From the NCBI GenBank assembly GCA_044355095.1, contig JBIKYT010000065.1, positions 1-10,653 on the forward strand: a stretch of 10,653 bases of DNA. Direction: 5' to 3'. Origin of the DNA: Casp-actino8 sp044355095 (GTDB taxonomy: Bacteria > Actinomycetota > Acidimicrobiia > Acidimicrobiales > Ilumatobacteraceae). How positions within the stretch are numbered: the first letter of the stretch is position 1; each line of letters starts with the position of its first letter. Made by a program: the position numbers and the translations under genes. The notes beneath the pieces were generated by a model. It was not told where the DNA came from and ran no database searches. It saw only the letters and a program-made list of their open reading frames with translations. This document shows, one piece after another, positions 7,444 to 10,653 of this stretch.

Positions 7444-8664
7444 TCAGAGTACTAGGGCTTTTGAATTTGGCGAAGTTGTTTTCAAGAAGTACACGACAAT
7501 CACCAAAATCAATAGCGATAACAGGCTTCCATAGGCAAGCGACCATTCGGGACCCGCCCAGTCGGCGATGAGTCCCGTCACCGGCCCGCCGATAGGCGTT
7601 GAACCCAAGAAAGCCACAGCCGACAGGGCCAACAAACGTCCACGCATATCGGCAGGACTCTGCTGCTGGACGAGCCCGTTAAACGACGACAAGAAGATCG
7701 CTCCCCCAATACCTAATGGAATTGCGCCGACAAAGGCCAACCAACCCGAGGGCGCCCACGCCACCATTGGTCCAGATATTCCCAAGATGACCACACTGCC
7801 GAAGAACAACTTCAGTGACGCTTCTTTTCGCGACGCCGAGTACAGCGATCCGGCAACACTGCCAACACTGAGCACTGATAGCACCCAACCAAACCAACGG
7901 TCATCACCCCAACGGACCGCACTCAACTTGGGCAACGACACCGAATAATTGAATGCAAAAGTGCTCACCACCACCAACACAATGTGCAATGACAGCAACT
8001 GGCGATTGCCACTCACAAAACGCAGCGCATCACGAACAGGAGTGCCACCTGGCGCGGCCTTAGGCGAACTGAACATCATGTTGCGATTAATCATCGTCAA
8101 TGAGGCCAGCACGGCCACGAACGAGATGCCGTTAATCGTAAACAACCATGCAGTACCTAACGGACCAACCAATGCCGCCGCTAACGCTGGCCCAAAAATA
8201 CGCGAACCTGTCATCACTGCGGTGTTCAACGCCATGGCATTGCTGATGTCGTCGGGTGGAACGAGTTCGACGACTAAACCGCGCCGTGCGGGGTTATCAA
8301 AGGCATTTGCAAAGCCGAGCAACAACGACAATGCATAGACAACGGGCACCGTAACCAAGCCGGCGAAATCTAAAACTCCCAACAGCAACGCTTGCGCGGT
8401 CATCAACGATTGCGTCAGTAAACACATCCGCCGTTTATCGCGCCGATCAGCAACAGCACCAGCCCATGCGCCAAAAATGAGCATCGGCAAAAACTGCATA
8501 GCAACCGTGATTCCGAGATCGGTTGCTTTTCCGGTGAGGCGATACACCAAGATCGACATTGCAGTCGATTGCAACCACGATCCAACGTTAGAAAACAGCA
8601 AACCGCCAAAGAAAAGACGGGCGTTGCGGTTCTGTAACGAACGAAAAGTTTGCGACGAACCCAT
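7444..8664 (-). CDS. MFS transporter, MFS_3/EntS-like
   Basis: A 406-residue integral membrane protein with the alternating hydrophobic segments of a 12-helix major facilitator. After a short polar N terminus, the first helix starts near residue 17. The loop between helices 2 and 3 carries a motif A variant, GAWAGAVADRRDKRR (65-79). A polar stretch around 195-215 marks the central cytoplasmic loop. The pattern NPARRGLVVELVPPDDISNA (123-142) is typical of the MFS_3 group that includes the enterobactin exporter EntS and many uncharacterised drug-efflux proteins. The substrate is unknown. It starts five bases after lepA, and its stop abuts the HisD-like GTG start, so the two are probably co-translated and could share a substrate or pathway, which is inference. 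Confidence 0.88.
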   Translation of the reverse strand: MGSSQTFRSLQNRNARLFFGGLLFSNVGSWLQSTAMSILVYRLTGKATDLGITVAMQFLPMLIFGAWAGAVADRRDKRRMCLLTQSLMTAQALLLGVLDFAGLVTVPVVYALSLLLGFANAFDNPARRGLVVELVPPDDISNAMALNTAVMTGSRIFGPALAAALVGPLGTAWLFTINGISFVAVLASLTMINRNMMFSSPKAAPGGTPVRDALRFVSGNRQLLSLHIVLVVVSTFAFNYSVSLPKLSAVRWGDDRWFGWVLSVLSVGSVAGSLYSASRKEASLKLFFGSVVILGISGPMVAWAPSGWLAFVGAIPLGIGGAIFLSSFNGLVQQQSPADMRGRLLALSAVAFLGSTPIGGPVTGLIADWAGPEWSLAYGSLLSLLILVIVVYFLKTTSPNSKALVL

Positions 8665-8669
8665 GGGGT

Positions 8670-10454
8670 TCAGTCGTCCAGTTTTAAGGCCGAAATGAAA
8701 ACGTCACCGGGCACTTCAACGCGCCCGATTGCCTTCATCTTCTTCTTGCCTTCCTTTTGCTTTTCGAGCAACTTGCGCTTACGCGTAATGTCACCGCCGT
8801 AGCACTTTGCCAACACGTCTTTACGCTTGGCTTTCACCGTTTCGCGAGCAATCACTTTGCCACCGATCGCAGCCTGAATCGGCACGTCGAACATCTGGCG
8901 CGGAATCAGTGTCTTCAATTTTTCGCACATGCGCATGCCGTAAGTGAACGACTTGTCGCGGTGCACGATCATCGAGAAGGCGTCAGCAACAATGCCATTG
9001 AGCACGATGTCAACCTTCACCAGGTTGCTGCGCTGGTAACCATCAAGTTCGTAGTCAAGACTGGCGTAACCCTGCGAGCGACTCTTCATCTGATCGAAAA
9101 AGTCGACAACCACTTCGGCCAAAGGAATTTTGTAATGAAGCTCAACGCGCTCAGGCGATAAGTACTCAATCTTTGACATATCACCACGACGCGACTGGCA
9201 CAGTTCCATCAAGGTTCCGGTGTAATCCTTCGGAGTAATGATGCTCACGCGGAAATACGGCTCTTCGATGTAATCAATATTCTGCGGCGGCGGAAGGTCA
9301 GCCGGGTTGTCAACGACTTCGACTTCGCCATTGGTTTTCATGACGCGATATTCAACGCTTGGAGCAGTAGCGATCAGCGACAAACCAAATTCACGTTCGA
9401 GACGTTCTTTCACGATCTCCATGTGCAACAAGCCAAGAAATCCACAGCGGAAACCAAAACCAAGCGCACCTGATGATTCAGGTTCGTAGGTCACACTGGC
9501 ATCATTGAGTTTGAGTTTTTGCAAACTCTCACGCAGGTTTTCAAATTCGTCGCCATCAATTGGATACAGACCACAAAAGACCATGGGCTTCGGATCGCGG
9601 TAGCCAGGCAAAGCTTCGGTTGCAGCCTTGCCGTAAATCGTGACAGTCTCACCCGAACGTGCCTCGGCAACATCTTTGATACCTGCGATCAAATATCCCA
9701 CTTCGCCGGGTCCGAGTTCGGCCACTGGAGTTGGCACGGGGCGACGAACGCCGATTTCAATGATTTCTTGTTGCGTGCCAGCCTGCATGAACTGCACCCG
9801 AGCGTTTGAGTTCAAACGACCGTTCATCACTCGGATTGATGAGACCACACCACGGTATTGGTCGTACTGGCTGTCAAAGATCAACGCTTGCAGCGGTGCA
9901 TCAGGATCGCCAACGGGGGCTGGAATGTGTTCACAGATGGCATCCAGCAGTTCGGGAACTCCGACCCCGGTCTTAGCCGAAATACGCAGAATGTCGCTCG
10001 CCTTGATGCCGAGCACATTTTCAATTTCTTGGGCGTACCGGTCGGGATCGGCAGCGGGAAGATCGATCTTGTTCAGAACCGCCACGATCTCAAGATCATT
10101 CTCGAGGGCCAAATAGCAGTTCGCCAGAGTTTGAGCCTCAATGCCCTGAGCAGCGTCAACGACTAACACCACACCCTCACACGCAGCTAACGAGCGGCTG
10201 ACTTCGTAGCCAAAGTCAACGTGACCAGGGGTGTCAATGAGGTGCAGCGTGTAACCCTTCCAGTCGACACGCACGTTTTGGGCCTTAATAGTGATGCCGC
10301 GCTCACGCTCAAGATCCATCGAATCAAGGTATTGAGCCCGCATATCACGCACTTCAACGGCGTGGGTCATCTCCAAAATGCGGTCAGACAAGGTCGATTT
10401 GCCGTGATCAATATGGGCAATGATCGAAAAGTTGCGGATGCGAGAGAGGTCCAT
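8670..10454 (-). CDS. lepA: Elongation factor 4 (LepA), ribosomal back-translocase GTPase
   Basis: A translational GTPase of 594 residues from the ATG at 10454. The GTP-binding motifs are AHIDHGKST (13-21), RGIT (52-55), DTPGH (74-78), NKID (128-131) and SAK (159-161). EF-G-like domains follow, then the LepA-specific C-terminal domain with YGGDITRKRKLLEKQKEGKK and the ending VFISALKLDD. EF4 acts on stalled or mistranslocated ribosomes and influences 30S maturation. An in-frame ATG at 10520 would add 22 residues, but homologues start just before IRNFSIIAHIDHGKST, so 10454 is preferred. Neither start has a convincing Shine-Dalgarno. A short hairpin, CACCC/GGGTG around a four-base loop (10478-10491), lies in the leader. 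lepA diverges from rpsT, a common actinobacterial arrangement. Confidence 0.96.
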   Translation of the reverse strand: MDLSRIRNFSIIAHIDHGKSTLSDRILEMTHAVEVRDMRAQYLDSMDLERERGITIKAQNVRVDWKGYTLHLIDTPGHVDFGYEVSRSLAACEGVVLVVDAAQGIEAQTLANCYLALENDLEIVAVLNKIDLPAADPDRYAQEIENVLGIKASDILRISAKTGVGVPELLDAICEHIPAPVGDPDAPLQALIFDSQYDQYRGVVSSIRVMNGRLNSNARVQFMQAGTQQEIIEIGVRRPVPTPVAELGPGEVGYLIAGIKDVAEARSGETVTIYGKAATEALPGYRDPKPMVFCGLYPIDGDEFENLRESLQKLKLNDASVTYEPESSGALGFGFRCGFLGLLHMEIVKERLEREFGLSLIATAPSVEYRVMKTNGEVEVVDNPADLPPPQNIDYIEEPYFRVSIITPKDYTGTLMELCQSRRGDMSKIEYLSPERVELHYKIPLAEVVVDFFDQMKSRSQGYASLDYELDGYQRSNLVKVDIVLNGIVADAFSMIVHRDKSFTYGMRMCEKLKTLIPRQMFDVPIQAAIGGKVIARETVKAKRKDVLAKCYGGDITRKRKLLEKQKEGKKKMKAIGRVEVPGDVFISALKLDD

Positions 10455-10540
10455 GGGGAAAGGCGCTGGGGTTTTGCCACCCAAAAGGGTGAACCGTGCT
10501 CTGAAGAGACTAGCGTTCATCTGAACCTGAGAGGGGCTTG

Positions 10541-10563
10541 GCGTTGGGGAGTATCCCCTGCGC
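10541..10563. promoter_or_regulatory. Operator-like palindrome in lepA/rpsT divergent region
   Basis: GGGGA (10546-10550) and TCCCC (10554-10558) form a perfect 5-bp inverted repeat around GTA. After two mismatched positions on each side, GCG (10541-10543) pairs with CGC (10561-10563), giving a 23-base imperfect dyad. It covers the proposed -35 and the spacer of the rpsT promoter and lies about 90 bases upstream of lepA. This is the size and placement of a regulator binding site, but GC-rich short dyads also occur by chance. Confidence 0.3.
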
Positions 10564-10572
10564 TGGTACTAT
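10544..10572 (+). promoter_or_regulatory. Candidate rpsT promoter
   Basis: TTGGGG (10544-10549) matches the first three bases of the -35 consensus. A 17-base spacer leads to TACTAT (10567-10572), four of six for the -10. Transcription would begin near 10579-10580, leaving a leader of about 25 bases that contains the rpsT Shine-Dalgarno. The layout is good although both boxes are imperfect. Confidence 0.45.
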
Positions 10573-10604
10573 CTCAGGGCTGTTTCAATCGCATTGAGGT
10601 TCCC

Positions 10605-10653
10605 GTGGCAAATATTAAAAGTCAAAAGAAGCGCATTCTTACGAACGCCAAGC
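10605..10653 (+). CDS. rpsT: 30S ribosomal protein S20, 5' end only
   Basis: Only the first 16 codons plus one base are inside the window, and the gene runs off the right edge. The translation MANIKSQKKRILTNAK is the strongly conserved start of bacterial S20, a primary 16S rRNA-binding protein of the small subunit. The start codon is GTG, preceded by a GAGG Shine-Dalgarno (10596-10599) at five bases. This is the best ribosome-binding site in the window, as expected for a highly expressed ribosomal gene. It diverges from lepA. Confidence 0.93.
   Translation, partial: MANIKSQKKRILTNAK

Noticed and set aside
10478..10491. A small CACCC/GGGTG hairpin with an AAAA loop (as read on +) upstream of lepA
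   Set aside because: The five-base stem does not reach the start codon and has no T tract, so there is no basis for calling it a riboswitch, attenuator or terminator.
10455..10520. A 22-residue N-terminal extension of LepA from the ATG at 10520
   Set aside because: LepA proteins begin just before IRNFSIIAHIDHGKST. The extra segment has no family similarity and no ribosome-binding site, so it is probably leader sequence.
10536..10653. A perfect 10-base inverted repeat, GCTTGGCGTT (10536-10545) and AACGCCAAGC (10644-10653)
   Set aside because: The second arm is coding sequence for the conserved Asn-Ala-Lys of S20, and the first arm lies upstream of the likely rpsT transcription start, so the two would not be in one RNA. 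Coincidence is the simpler explanation.

Overview
The window looks like a chromosomal stretch from an actinobacterium. The gene set and order (rpsT diverging from lepA, with hrcA-dnaJ-rsmE and hemW downstream) match the conserved actinobacterial lepA/hemW/hrcA/dnaJ neighbourhood, and a BldD orthologue is present. Base composition looks close to balanced by eye, low for classic high-GC actinomycetes. That would fit an aquatic lineage such as Acidimicrobiia (for example an Ilumatobacteraceae-like planktonic organism). This placement is inference, not proof.

Layout from right to left: rpsT starts on the + strand at the right edge and is cut off after 16 codons. From the shared 150-base divergent region, nine protein genes run leftward on the - strand, followed by a tRNA: lepA (EF4), an MFS_3-type transporter, a divergent HisD-family dehydrogenase, a class I photolyase, hrcA, dnaJ, rsmE, bldD, hemW, then tRNA-Val(GAC) with an encoded CCA and a strong intrinsic terminator at the left end. 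Spacing is very tight: a 5-base gap lepA/MFS, direct TGA|GTG adjacency MFS/hisD, 9 bases hisD/phr, 34 bases phr/hrcA, 43 bases hrcA/dnaJ, and overlaps of 4, 8 and 1 bases across dnaJ/rsmE/bldD/hemW. The whole block may be one long transcript with internal promoters, the best candidate lying just upstream of dnaJ. No stretch over 300 bases lacks a gene.

Functionally the block combines translation quality control (lepA, rsmE, rpsT, tRNA-Val), protein folding and heat-shock control (hrcA, dnaJ), light-dependent DNA repair (phr), a heme-handling radical-SAM protein (hemW) and a c-di-GMP-type regulator (bldD). The MFS and HisD-like pair looks like an accessory insertion into an otherwise conserved cluster.

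No mobile elements, CRISPR arrays or defence genes are visible. The most unusual signals are the HisD homologue, in which two of the four expected zinc ligands and other pocket residues are replaced, and a complete BldD with its c-di-GMP signature locked by overlaps between rsmE and hemW. Smaller points are a photolyase lacking the surface tryptophan of the classical electron-transfer triad and an operator-like palindrome in the rpsT promoter region.
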